A stretch of DNA of 19,993 nt from DASUBV01 sp035763085. GTDB lineage: Bacteria; Actinomycetota; Actinomycetes; Streptosporangiales; Streptosporangiaceae. Within the stretch, counting starts at the first letter, position 1, and each line of letters opens with the position of its first letter. The position numbers and the translations under genes are program-made. Shown here piece by piece: positions 13,322 through 19,950 of this stretch. The stretch covers positions 1 through 19,993 of the forward strand of contig DASUBV010000098.1 of NCBI GenBank assembly GCA_035763085.1. The letters run 5' to 3'. The notes under the pieces were generated by a model. That model saw nothing but the letters and a program-made list of their open reading frames with translations. It was not told the DNA's origin and made no database searches.

Positions 13322-13382
13322 GCCGCGCCGGGCGCGGCTAGCGTGGCGCGAGAGTCGGTGCTAGCCGGCGCCGGCCGGCGCC
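13322..13382 (+). promoter_or_regulatory. Highly dyadic leader of the SnoaL-pentapeptide operon
   Basis: Three perfect inverted repeats are packed here: GCCGCGCC/GGCGCGGC (13322-13338), GGCTAGC/GCTAGCC (13336-13342 and 13360-13366) and the 16-bp palindrome GGCGCCGGCCGGCGCC (13367-13382). TAGCGT (13339-13344) fits a -10 element, so the last two would lie around the transcript start and in the leader, just before the GGAGGAAGG ribosome binding site at 13403-13411. Confidence 0.45.
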
Positions 13383-13413
13383 AGGATCCGGGTACCGCGG
13401 GCGGAGGAAGGTC

Positions 13414-13917
13414 ATGACCAGCGACGCTGCCGGGCCACAGCAGGACCGCACGGCCGCCGACCCGGATGTCGGCATGATCGAGGCGGCCTACGCTGCCTAC
13501 GCCCGCGGCGATATCGGCCAGGTGGTGGCCCGGCTGCACCCGCAGGTCGAGTGGATCGAGCCGGAGGAGTTTCCCGGCGGCGGACGGCGCACCGGCCCCG
13601 CGGCGGTGGCGGAGTACCTGACGGCCTCGCTGGCGGGGTGGGCGGAGCTGCACTCGTCGGCTACGGTCTACCGGCAGGGCGACACGATCGTGGCCCGGCA
13701 TCACGTGCAGGGCCGGCTGGCCAGCGGCGCGGCCCACGAGATCACGGTGGCCGATGTGTTCACCGTCCGCGACGGGCTGGTCATGCGCATGCAGGCCTAC
13801 GCCGACCCGGCGGACGCCGAGCGGGCGCACCGGGCTCACCAGCGCGATGCACGGGAGCGCGAGGGCCGTCAGCGCGAGGGCCGCGAGCACGCCGGCCCGG
13901 CTACTGCCGGGTCCTGA
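13414..13917 (+). CDS. SnoaL-like (NTF2-fold) protein
   Basis: This 167-residue protein has one SnoaL/NTF2-like domain, residues 18-130. It has the helix MIEAAYAAYARGDIGQVVAR, then LHPQVEWIEPEEFPGGGRRT, GPAAVAEYLTA, and the strands DTIVARHHVQGRLASGA and VADVFTVRDGLVMRMQAYAD that close the cone. Family members bind or convert small molecules, and some are polyketide cyclases or epoxide hydrolases, but many have no known role. The last 35 residues (ERAHRAHQRDAREREGRQRE and onward) are a charged tail, part of which comes from a 15-base tandem duplication (13857-13871 and 13872-13886). The ATG at 13414 follows the strong GGAGGAAGG. It is the first gene of an operon with the pentapeptide-repeat gene 19 bases downstream. 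Confidence 0.87.
   Translation: MTSDAAGPQQDRTAADPDVGMIEAAYAAYARGDIGQVVARLHPQVEWIEPEEFPGGGRRTGPAAVAEYLTASLAGWAELHSSATVYRQGDTIVARHHVQGRLASGAAHEITVADVFTVRDGLVMRMQAYADPADAERAHRAHQRDAREREGRQREGREHAGPATAGS
13857..13886 (+). repeat. 15-base tandem duplication in the SnoaL gene tail
   Basis: GCGCGAGGGCCGTCA is followed directly by GCGCGAGGGCCGCGA, which encodes the repeated charged tail residues REGRQ/REGRE. This is a small slippage event that lengthened the C-terminus in frame. Confidence 0.6.
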
Positions 13918-13936
13918 GACCGCACCGGAGGGCACC

Positions 13937-14587
13937 ATGGCCTGGCAGCAGCTCGCCGATCTCCCGTTCGCGCGGGCGCTGACGGCGCACACGGCGGGCC
14001 TGGTCACGGCGGAGACCTACGACTGCGCGCACTTCGACGGCGAGGTGCTGGAGGACCAGGACGGGTCGGCGAGCTCGTTCCTGGAATGTGCCTTCACCCA
14101 GATGACGCTGCAGCGGTGCCGGCTGACCCGGGCCCGGTTCACCGATGTCTGGCTGTCAGATGCCCAGCTGATCGCCGTCAGCGCCCCGCACGCCAGCTGG
14201 CAGGACGTGACGTTCACCGGGGCGGTGCTGGCCGGGGTGGAGGTATACGCCGCGCAGCTGCGGCGGGTCACCTTCGACCGCTGCAAGCTGGACTCGGTGA
14301 ACTTCCGGGACGCCGACCTGGCCGACGTGACGTTCGACAACTGCGTGCTGCGCAACATCGACCTGGGCGGGGCACGGGTCAAGCGGACGGCGTTCCCGGC
14401 GTCGCGGCTGGCCGCGACCAGGCTGGTCCAGACGACGCTGGACCAGGTGGACCTGCGCGGGGCGGCGGAGCTCGGGCTGACCGTGGATCCGGCCTCGCTG
14501 CGCGGCGCGATCGTCACCACCGCCCAGCTCATCGACATGGCCCCGGTGCTGGCCGAGAGCATCGGCATCACCGTCGAGGACCAGTAG
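13937..14587 (+). CDS. Pentapeptide-repeat protein
   Basis: This 216-residue protein consists largely of pentapeptide repeats (central L or F every fifth residue), from about residue 46 to 190. Examples are FLECAFTQMTLQRCRLTRAR, FDRCKLDSVNFRDADLADV and TFDNCVLRNIDLGGARVKR. Such repeats fold into a right-handed quadrilateral beta-helix. Some members mimic DNA and bind gyrase; most have unknown partners. The C-terminal AQLIDMAPVLAESIGITVED is a helix cap usual in the stand-alone actinobacterial group. The ATG at 13937 has GGAGGG 4 bases upstream. The gene lies 19 bases after the SnoaL gene and is probably cotranscribed. No signal peptide is present. A gyrase role is only a possibility here. Confidence 0.9.
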   Translation: MAWQQLADLPFARALTAHTAGLVTAETYDCAHFDGEVLEDQDGSASSFLECAFTQMTLQRCRLTRARFTDVWLSDAQLIAVSAPHASWQDVTFTGAVLAGVEVYAAQLRRVTFDRCKLDSVNFRDADLADVTFDNCVLRNIDLGGARVKRTAFPASRLAATRLVQTTLDQVDLRGAAELGLTVDPASLRGAIVTTAQLIDMAPVLAESIGITVEDQ

Positions 14588-14614
14588 CTGCTACCCGCCT
14601 CGCCGCTGTCCTGC

Positions 14615-15640
14615 CTAGCCGCGGCCGGCCGGGCGTGGGTCGATGTGGATCTTCGGGGCGGGCCCCCAGGCCGGGTCGCGGTGGCCGGCCAGGACACTGG
14701 CCGCCTGGTCGAGGCGGACGGTGGCCGCGATCAGCGGCCGCGGGTCAACCTCGCCGACGGCATAGCTCTCGATCGCGCGGGCCAGCCCGGCCGAGCCGCC
14801 CAGGATGCCGACGATGGTGACGTCCTTGAGCACCGCGATCCGGCTGTCCAGCATGCTGGGCTGGCCGGCCAGCCCGATGCACACCACCCGGCCGCCCGGT
14901 TCCACCAGCTTGAGAGCCAGACCCGGCAGGCTGGCTGCGTTGGAGGCGTCGATCACGGCGTCCCAGCACAGCTGCGGCAGCGTGTCGATGGTCCAGGCGC
15001 TGGTCAGGCCCAGGGACCGGGCGAAGCTGAGGGAGGTGTCGTCCTCGCCGAGCAGGTGCACCTCGGCGCCGCCCGCAGTGGCCAGCTGGGCGCACAGCAG
15101 GCCGATGGTCCCCGGCCCGAGGATCAGCAGCCGGCCGCCGGGCTCCAGCCCGGCGGCGCGGACCGCGCGCAGCGCGTTGCCGCCTGGCTCGGCGAGCGCG
15201 CCGAGCGCCGGGTCCAGGTTCGGTGGCAGCGCGTGCAGGGCCCAGGCGGGCACGGGCAGCCGCTCGGCGAGCGCACCCGGCCAGCCTCGCCGGATGCCGA
15301 TCTCGTAGCGGTCCGCGCACAGGTGGTGGCGGCCGGCCTGACATCGATGACACTGGCCGCAGCCGAGCATGGTGTCGCCGGTGACCCGGCGGCCCAGCCA
15401 GGCCGGGTCCACGCCGGGACCGGTGGCCCGGACCACCCCGCACCACTCGTGGCCGATCCGCAGCGGGTAGCTGGCCTCGCCGGTATGCAGGTAGGCCAGC
15501 TGGCCGGTGAACAGCTCCACGTCGGTGCCGCACACCCCGGCCCGCTCGACATTGACGATTACCTCGCCCGGCCGCAGCTCGGGCGGCGCGACGTCCTGGA
15601 CCTCCGCGCTGCCCGGCCCCGTGATCACGAACGCCTGCAT
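14615..15640 (-). CDS. Zinc-dependent alcohol dehydrogenase (MDR family)
   Basis: This 341-residue enzyme is a zinc-containing MDR dehydrogenase similar to threonine, sorbitol or glucose dehydrogenases, oxidising an alcohol with NAD(P). Catalytic zinc ligands are C37 (AGVCGTD), H64 and E65 (GHEWCG), with E151 nearby (LAEPGG). Structural zinc ligands are C94, C97, C100 and C108 in CGQCHRCQAGRHHLC. The Rossmann glycines are LGPGTIG (174-180), and GRVVCIGLAG follows. Starts are stacked as GTGATGATG (15646, 15643, 15640). I chose the ATG at 15640 because GAGG then lies 5 bases upstream. The gene converges closely on the pentapeptide-repeat gene, 27 bases away. Its long leader contains the omega-RNA-like element. 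The precise alcohol substrate is not evident. Confidence 0.9.
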   Translation of the reverse strand: MQAFVITGPGSAEVQDVAPPELRPGEVIVNVERAGVCGTDVELFTGQLAYLHTGEASYPLRIGHEWCGVVRATGPGVDPAWLGRRVTGDTMLGCGQCHRCQAGRHHLCADRYEIGIRRGWPGALAERLPVPAWALHALPPNLDPALGALAEPGGNALRAVRAAGLEPGGRLLILGPGTIGLLCAQLATAGGAEVHLLGEDDTSLSFARSLGLTSAWTIDTLPQLCWDAVIDASNAASLPGLALKLVEPGGRVVCIGLAGQPSMLDSRIAVLKDVTIVGILGGSAGLARAIESYAVGEVDPRPLIAATVRLDQAASVLAGHRDPAWGPAPKIHIDPRPAGRG

Positions 15641-15661
15641 CATCACCTCGGGGGGAAATGC

Positions 15662-15713
15662 CGCCGGCCAGCCTCAGCCGGCGCAATGCCCGCCGGCGCT
15701 CGGTTCCGGCGGG
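15662..15713. repeat. Two stem-loops in the alcohol dehydrogenase leader
   Basis: CGCCGG/CCGGCG (15662-15683) and CCCGCCGG/CCGGCGGG (15689-15713, 9-base loop) are perfect. They lie between the dehydrogenase start and the omega-RNA-like element. As RNA they would fold in the leader of the dehydrogenase message. Confidence 0.45.
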
Positions 15714-15730
15714 AAACGCTCCACGTACAG

Positions 15731-15840
15731 CTTGGCATCCTCGCCCCGCCCGGCGGCGGGGGGATTCCAGCTATGCGATCCGGAAACCGTCGCGCTGGGG
15801 CTCGCGCCCCGCAGCCCCGGCAACCCGGCCGTGTGGACCT
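15731..15840 (-). mobile_element. IS200/IS605-type right end / omega-RNA-like relic
   Basis: Read on the minus strand, this stretch has GGAATCCCC followed by a 7-bp stem (CCCCGCC/GGCGGGG around GCCG, 15744-15761), then GCGAGGATGCCAAG. The order GGAATCCCC, hairpin, GAGGATGTCAAG is the layout I know from right ends of tnpB-bearing IS200/IS605 elements, where it is also the 3' scaffold of the omega guide RNA. A second stem, GGGGC/GCCCC (15797-15810), lies upstream. One minus-strand frame reads on openly with SWNPPAAGRGEDAKLYVERF, the kind of peptide seen when such ends are translated. No tnpB or tnpA gene and no left end are visible. The boundary would lie near 15731. I made no alignment, so this rests on recall of the pattern. 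Confidence 0.42.
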
Positions 15841-15887
15841 GCCCGGCCGGGGGGCGCTAATCGATGGCCGCCTGGCGGGCAGCTGGG

Positions 15888-15899
15888 TACGGTGACCGT
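15888..15899 (+). promoter_or_regulatory. -10 element and overlapping palindrome of the methyltransferase gene
   Basis: TACGGT (15888-15893) fits TANNNT. It overlaps the perfect dyad ACGGT-G-ACCGT (15889-15899), placing a possible operator at the transcript start about 30 bases before the start codon. Confidence 0.35.
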
Positions 15900-15927
15900 C
15901 GTTGCAGGCAGCGGACGGAGGATGCCG

Positions 15928-16746
15928 GTGAGCGTCGCCGACGGGAGCGGGACGGTGCCGGGCAGAGGCTTCGGCGAGGTGGCGGAGTTGTATGACGCCG
16001 GCCGGCCGGGGTACGCGGACGCGCTGGTCACCGAGGTCCTGGCGTACGCCGGGCTGGGTGACCGGGCGGCGGTGGAGTTCGGCGCCGGGACCGGCAAGGC
16101 CACGGTGCCGTTCGCGGCGCGCGGGGTCCGGCTGGTGTCCGTGGAGCCTGACCCGCTGATGGCGCAGGTGCTGCGCCGCAACACGGCCGGGTACCCGCAG
16201 GTGCAGGTCGAGGCCGCGGGCTTCGAGGACTGGGACCGGGGTGGCCGGCGTTTCGGGCTGGTGTTCGCCGCCACCTGCTGGCACTGGTTCGCGCCGGAGC
16301 GGCGCTGGGACCTGGTGCATGCCGCGCTCGAGCCGGGCGGCGCCGTGGCGCTGTTCTGGAACCCGCAGGCCGTCGTCGATGCCGGGCTGCACGCCGAGCT
16401 GGCCGAGATCGACCGGCGTTACGGCGTGGCCAGCTCACCGCACGCGGCGCTGGCATCCGGCTATGGCGACGAGCCGGGCGATGCCCAGGGCGATGCCGGC
16501 TGGCCGGGCGACGAGTGCCGCCGCGACCCCCGGTTCACCGGCCTGCGGTCCGTCCGCTACCGGCAGCAGGCGCGCTACGAGACTGAGCGCTACCGCGGCT
16601 TCCTCGCGTCCGTGTCGGCCTACCAGGTTCTGCCGGACGAGCGCCGCGAGCGGGCCCTGGCCGAGACCGCCCGGCTGCTGGACGCGCGCGGCGGCGGCAT
16701 CGACATGCTGCACCTGAGCGACCTGTTCCTGGCCCGCGCCCGGTAG
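15928..16746 (+). CDS. Class I SAM-dependent methyltransferase
   Basis: This 272-residue protein has a class I methyltransferase domain. Motif I is AVEFGAGTGKATVPFA (48-63), which binds S-adenosylmethionine. An acidic residue follows at the end of strand 2 (VSVEPDPLM), and FGLVFAATCWHWF is the post-motif seen in small-molecule methyltransferases. The C-terminal part (RYRQQARYETERYRGFLASV) forms the cap for the substrate, which is unknown. The GTG at 15928 has GGAGG at 6-base spacing. The ATG at 15922 is directly abutted by the same GGAGG, so it is a poorer start, although only two codons longer. It is clearly related to the frameshifted methyltransferase at 19131-19950. A large palindrome follows its stop. 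Confidence 0.88.
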   Translation: MSVADGSGTVPGRGFGEVAELYDAGRPGYADALVTEVLAYAGLGDRAAVEFGAGTGKATVPFAARGVRLVSVEPDPLMAQVLRRNTAGYPQVQVEAAGFEDWDRGGRRFGLVFAATCWHWFAPERRWDLVHAALEPGGAVALFWNPQAVVDAGLHAELAEIDRRYGVASSPHAALASGYGDEPGDAQGDAGWPGDECRRDPRFTGLRSVRYRQQARYETERYRGFLASVSAYQVLPDERRERALAETARLLDARGGGIDMLHLSDLFLARAR

Positions 16747-16783
16747 CCGGCCGGCCCGTGCGCGCGGTGCGGCGCCCGGCTGC

Positions 16784-16820
16784 GCCGGCCCGGCGCGGCC
16801 GGCCGCGCCCGCGGGCCGGC
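16784..16820. terminator. Large all-GC hairpin between methyltransferase and SDR genes
   Basis: An 18-bp perfect palindrome, GGCGCGGCCGGCCGCGCC (16792-16809), is extended by outer arms GCCGGCCC/GGGCCGGC (16784-16791 and 16813-16820) with a 3-base bulge. It lies 38 bases after the methyltransferase stop and could terminate it. It contains no A or T at all. Confidence 0.5.
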
Positions 16821-16922
16821 CGGGACCTCCGGCGGGCCGCCGTGTCATGATCGCCTGGGACGCAACCCGGACAAGCGTCATCTAGCGATGGCAAGCATGA
16901 CAAGCGACGGGAGAACGCGCAC

Positions 16923-17777
16923 ATGCCACACGTGGTGCTGACCGGCGGCAGCGGCAAGCTCGGTCAGGTCGTCCTGGTCGACCTGCTCGAGCACGGCTAC
17001 TCGGTGACCAACGTCGACCTGGCCCGCCCGGCCGCCGACCTGAGCCCGTTCGTCCAGGCCGACCTCACCGACATGGGCCAGGCGATGGAGGTGCTGCACG
17101 CGATCGACGACCGGCATCACGGCGTCGACGCGCTGGTCCACCTCGGCGCGGTGCCCGCGCCCGGCATGAAGCCCGGCGCCGAGCTGTTCCGCAACAACAC
17201 CGTCTCTACCTTCAACGTGTTCTCCGCCGCCCGCCAGTTCGGCATCCGCAACGTGGTGTGGGCGTCCAGCGAGACCGTGCTCGGGCTGCCGTTCGACACC
17301 CCGCCGCCGTACGTGCCGGTCGACGAGGAGTACGCGCCGCGCCCGGAATCGGCCTACTCGCTGTCCAAGGACATGGGCGAGGAGATGGCCCGGCAGTTCT
17401 GCCGCTGGGAGCCGGAGATGAAGATCATCGGCCTGCGGTTCTCGAACGTGATGCTGGTCAGCGAGTACGCGGAGTTCCCGTCCTTTGACGCCGACGCGTC
17501 GCTGCGCAAGTGGAACCTGTGGTCCTATATCGACGCCCGCGACGGGGCCCAGGCCGTGCGCAAGGCCCTGGAGGCCAGCCTGACCGGCGCCGAGGTGTTC
17601 ATCATCGCCAGCCCGGACACGGTGATGACCCGGCCGGCCGCCGAGCTGATGGCCGAGGTGTTCCCGGGCGTGGCGTGGAAGCGCGAGACCGGCCCGCACG
17701 AGACGCTGCTGTCCATCGACAAGGCGCGCCGGGTCCTCGGCTACGACCCCCGGCACAGCTGGCGAAACGAGGTCTAG
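16923..17777 (+). CDS. NAD-dependent epimerase/dehydratase (extended SDR)
   Basis: This 284-residue protein is an extended short-chain dehydrogenase/reductase. The Rossmann motif is TGGSGKLGQ (7-15). The acidic residue selecting NAD over NADP is D32 in TNVDLARPA. HLGAVPAP marks strand 4. The catalytic serines lie in WASSETVLG (113-121), and the active-site YSLSK is Y145/K149. The C-terminal half includes WSYIDARDGAQAVRKALEAS, where SDR family members close over the substrate. The family acts on nucleotide sugars, uronates and many other substrates; length and spacing resemble uronate dehydrogenase-like members, but that is a guess. The ATG at 16923 has GGGAG 9 bases upstream. Two nearby ATGs (16888, 16897) are out of frame. 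Confidence 0.9.
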   Translation: MPHVVLTGGSGKLGQVVLVDLLEHGYSVTNVDLARPAADLSPFVQADLTDMGQAMEVLHAIDDRHHGVDALVHLGAVPAPGMKPGAELFRNNTVSTFNVFSAARQFGIRNVVWASSETVLGLPFDTPPPYVPVDEEYAPRPESAYSLSKDMGEEMARQFCRWEPEMKIIGLRFSNVMLVSEYAEFPSFDADASLRKWNLWSYIDARDGAQAVRKALEASLTGAEVFIIASPDTVMTRPAAELMAEVFPGVAWKRETGPHETLLSIDKARRVLGYDPRHSWRNEV

Positions 17778-17792
17778 CGCCAGGTCCGGCCC

Positions 17793-17849
17793 CGGGCGCA
17801 GGGCGGGCCCCGGGGTGCAGGGCGGGCCCCAGGGTGCAGGGCGGGCCGG
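17793..17849. repeat. Three tandem copies of a 19-bp repeat
   Basis: Units start at 17793, 17812 and 17831 with consensus RGGGTGCAGGGCGGGCCCC. The middle and third copies differ at three positions. They fill most of the 82-base gap between the convergent SDR and aminotransferase genes. GGGG and CCCC runs could also pair between copies and act as a terminator. Confidence 0.8.
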
Positions 17850-17859
17850 GGATGCGGGC

Positions 17860-18990
17860 CTAGCGGCGGGTGAGCCAGGCGGCCCAGCGCTCCAGCCCCT
17901 CCTGCGGCCCGGACCGGCCCACGCCGACCCGGAACCGGTCGGCGGGCACCGGCGTCAGGGCCGAGGCGTAGATGCTCGCGGGCAGCAGCAGCACGCCCTC
18001 GTCGCGGACCAGGTCCGCGCACATCGCCTCGACCCCGTCGGCGCCCAGGTAGCGCGGGAAGCACACGCACCCGCCCTGCGGCGGTGCCCACTCGAACAGG
18101 TGCGGGAAACGCGCGAAGAACTCGGCGAACACCGGCAGGTTGGCCGCCACCACCGCGCGGGTCCGGCCCAGCACCTGCTCGCGGGCGCGCAGCGCGATCA
18201 GGGCCAGGATCTCGCTGGGCGCGGAGTTGCAGATCGTGGTGTAGTCCTTGGCCCGTTCCAGCCGCCGCAGCAGCTCGCGGTCCCGGCAGGCGATCCAGCC
18301 GATCCGCAGCCCCGGCAGGCCGTAGGCCTTGGACATCACGTTCAGCGACAGCGCGCCCGGCGACAGGTCGGCGGCCTGCGGCAGCGCGGTGCCCGGCGGC
18401 TGCTCCAGGCCGCGGTACACCTCGTCGCTGAACAGCGTGATGCCGCGCTCGTCGCACAGCACCGCCAGGGCCCGCCAGGTGTCCTGGTCCGGGACCGCGC
18501 CGGTCGGGTTGTTGGGGAAGTTCACCGAGACCAGCCGGGTGTTCGGGCGCAGCGCGGCGCGCAGCTCATCCAGGTCCAGCGCCCAGCCGCGCTCGGGCCG
18601 CAGCGGCACGCCGGTGACCTCGCAGACCGACATCGGCACCGTCTCCGCCGACTGGTAGTTCGGGGTGATCACCACCGCGTGGTCGCCGGGGCTGAGCAGC
18701 ACCTGCATGGCCAGGTACAGGGCCTCCTCGGCGCCCGCGCAGCACAGCACGTCATCGGCGGTCAGCTGCTCGTAGGTGGCGGCGATCGCCTCGCGCAGGG
18801 CCGGCAGCCCGCGTGACTCGGTGTAGCCGAGTGTCAGCGAGTCCCACCGCCGCCGCGCGTCGTCGTCCGCCAGCTCCAGCAGGTCAGCCAGCGGCATCGA
18901 CTGCGCGTCGGAGGCGGTCAGGTGGTAGCGAGCGGTGAACTCCCAGCGCGCGAAGTAGCTCTCCAGGCGGAACTCGGGCAGCGCCGGCAT
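17860..18990 (-). CDS. PLP-dependent aminotransferase, class I/II fold
   Basis: This 376-residue enzyme is a fold-type I PLP aminotransferase. Key residues are visible: GAEEALYLAMQVLL near the cofactor phosphate site, VSVNFPNNPTG with N161, D189 and Y192 in LFSDEVYRGLE, the Schiff-base lysine K221 in VMSKAYGLPGLRIGW with R229 contacting phosphate, and a C-terminal arginine in DRFRVGVGRSG for the substrate carboxylate. It should therefore be active on an amino acid or related amine; the substrate is unknown. The ATG at 18990 has AGGAG 6 bases upstream. It lies downstream of the frameshifted methyltransferase on the same strand, 140 bases apart, and converges on the SDR gene. Confidence 0.92.
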   Translation of the reverse strand: MPALPEFRLESYFARWEFTARYHLTASDAQSMPLADLLELADDDARRRWDSLTLGYTESRGLPALREAIAATYEQLTADDVLCCAGAEEALYLAMQVLLSPGDHAVVITPNYQSAETVPMSVCEVTGVPLRPERGWALDLDELRAALRPNTRLVSVNFPNNPTGAVPDQDTWRALAVLCDERGITLFSDEVYRGLEQPPGTALPQAADLSPGALSLNVMSKAYGLPGLRIGWIACRDRELLRRLERAKDYTTICNSAPSEILALIALRAREQVLGRTRAVVAANLPVFAEFFARFPHLFEWAPPQGGCVCFPRYLGADGVEAMCADLVRDEGVLLLPASIYASALTPVPADRFRVGVGRSGPQEGLERWAAWLTRR

Positions 18991-19082
18991 CCCGTTCTCC
19001 TCTCTCCCGGCCCGGGCGGCCAGCGTACGGGCCGGGTGCCCGGCGCTGCTGACCTGGCCGGCTGGCGCCGGCTATCCGGGCA

Positions 19083-19118
19083 GCTGGCAGCCGGGCGGCT
19101 AGCGTCGCTGGCAGCCGG
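19083..19118. repeat. 12-bp direct repeat, 24 bp apart
   Basis: GCTGGCAGCCGG occurs at 19083-19094 and 19107-19118, in the gap between the aminotransferase start and the methyltransferase stop. The gap has no other visible feature apart from the aminotransferase ribosome binding site. Confidence 0.6.
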
Positions 19119-19130
19119 CGACACTGGCTG

Positions 19131-19950
19131 CTAGCGGCCGGGCTCGTCCAGCCGCCGGGCCACGTGCAGCACCGACTCCCAGTGCCGCCGCAGCATCCCG
19201 TCCGGGCGCAGCGCCAGCCGCCGCCGGATCTCGCCGTACAGCCGGTCCCGCTGCCAGCCCGCCATCGCGATGTGCCCGGAGAAGGTGTCCAGCAGCGCCA
19301 GGTAGCCGTCGGCGTCGTAGCGCACCTCCCAGTCGTAGCGGCGCACCGCCACGTCGCCGAACAGGCCGCTGGCCTCGATCTCCGCGCTGGCGTCGGGTGT
19401 CTCGCCCGGCCGGTAGTACAACTCGCCGTCCTGGCCCTCGCCGATCTCGTCGTAGGTGTCCTGGAGCTCGCCGAAGATCGGGTCGCCGCCGTCGGGGAAC
19501 ACGTGCAGCTGGCCCCAGAGGGCCAGGTGCCCGCCGGGCCGCAGCAGCTCGCAGGCCCGCCGGTAGCCCAGCGCGGGATCGATCCAGTGCCAGGCGGTGG
19601 CCGCGTAAACCAGGTCATAGCGCTGGCCCGCGGGCGGCTGCCAGGTCTCGAAGTCGGCATTGATCACCTGCACGCCGGCGAACTCGGCGAGGTTGGCCCG
19701 GGCCGCGGCGGCCAGCTCGGCGCCCAGCTCCAGGCCGGTGGATCCGCATCCCGCGCCGGGCCAGCGGCAGCGTCGCCTTGCCGGTCGCGCAGCCCACCTC
19801 CAGCAGTTCCGCGCCCGGCCCGAGCCCGGCCAGGCTGACCAGGTCCGCGTAGAGCTGCTCCGGGTACTCCGGGCGGGCCCGCTGGTAGGAATCGGCGGCG
19901 GCGTTGAAGGTGACGCGCAGGCGCTCCCGGCTCGTATCCACGGCCTGCAT
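19131..19950 (-). pseudogene. Class I SAM-dependent methyltransferase with a single-base frameshift
   Basis: Two overlapping frames together make one methyltransferase. From the ATG at 19950, the first frame encodes LRVTFNAAADSYQRARPEYP and motif I (LLEVGCATGKATLPLARRGM). The protein then continues, in a different frame, as TGLELGAELAAAARANLAEF and YDLVYAATAWHWIDPALGYR to the stop at 19131. The join lies at GGTGG|ATCC around 19740-19741, where one extra base has been inserted. Removing it gives a 272-residue protein with RRGMRI-TGLELG in place, the same length as the methyltransferase at 15928. All motifs are intact and no other stop occurs, so this is either a recent mutation or a sequencing error. 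The ribosome binding site is weak. The remaining 43 bases to the window end show nothing. Confidence 0.8.

Noticed and set aside
13414..14587. Toxin-antitoxin or gyrase-protection module
   Set aside because: Some pentapeptide-repeat proteins protect gyrase, but no toxin, drug gene or GTPase partner is adjacent, so nothing beyond family membership supports it.
16843..16902. TGTCATG ... CATGACA inverted repeat upstream of the SDR gene
   Set aside because: Only 7 bp with a 46-base separation; too weak to call an operator.
17793..17849. CRISPR array
   Set aside because: The 19-bp units are directly contiguous without spacers, so this is a tandem repeat. No other repeat-spacer structure was found.
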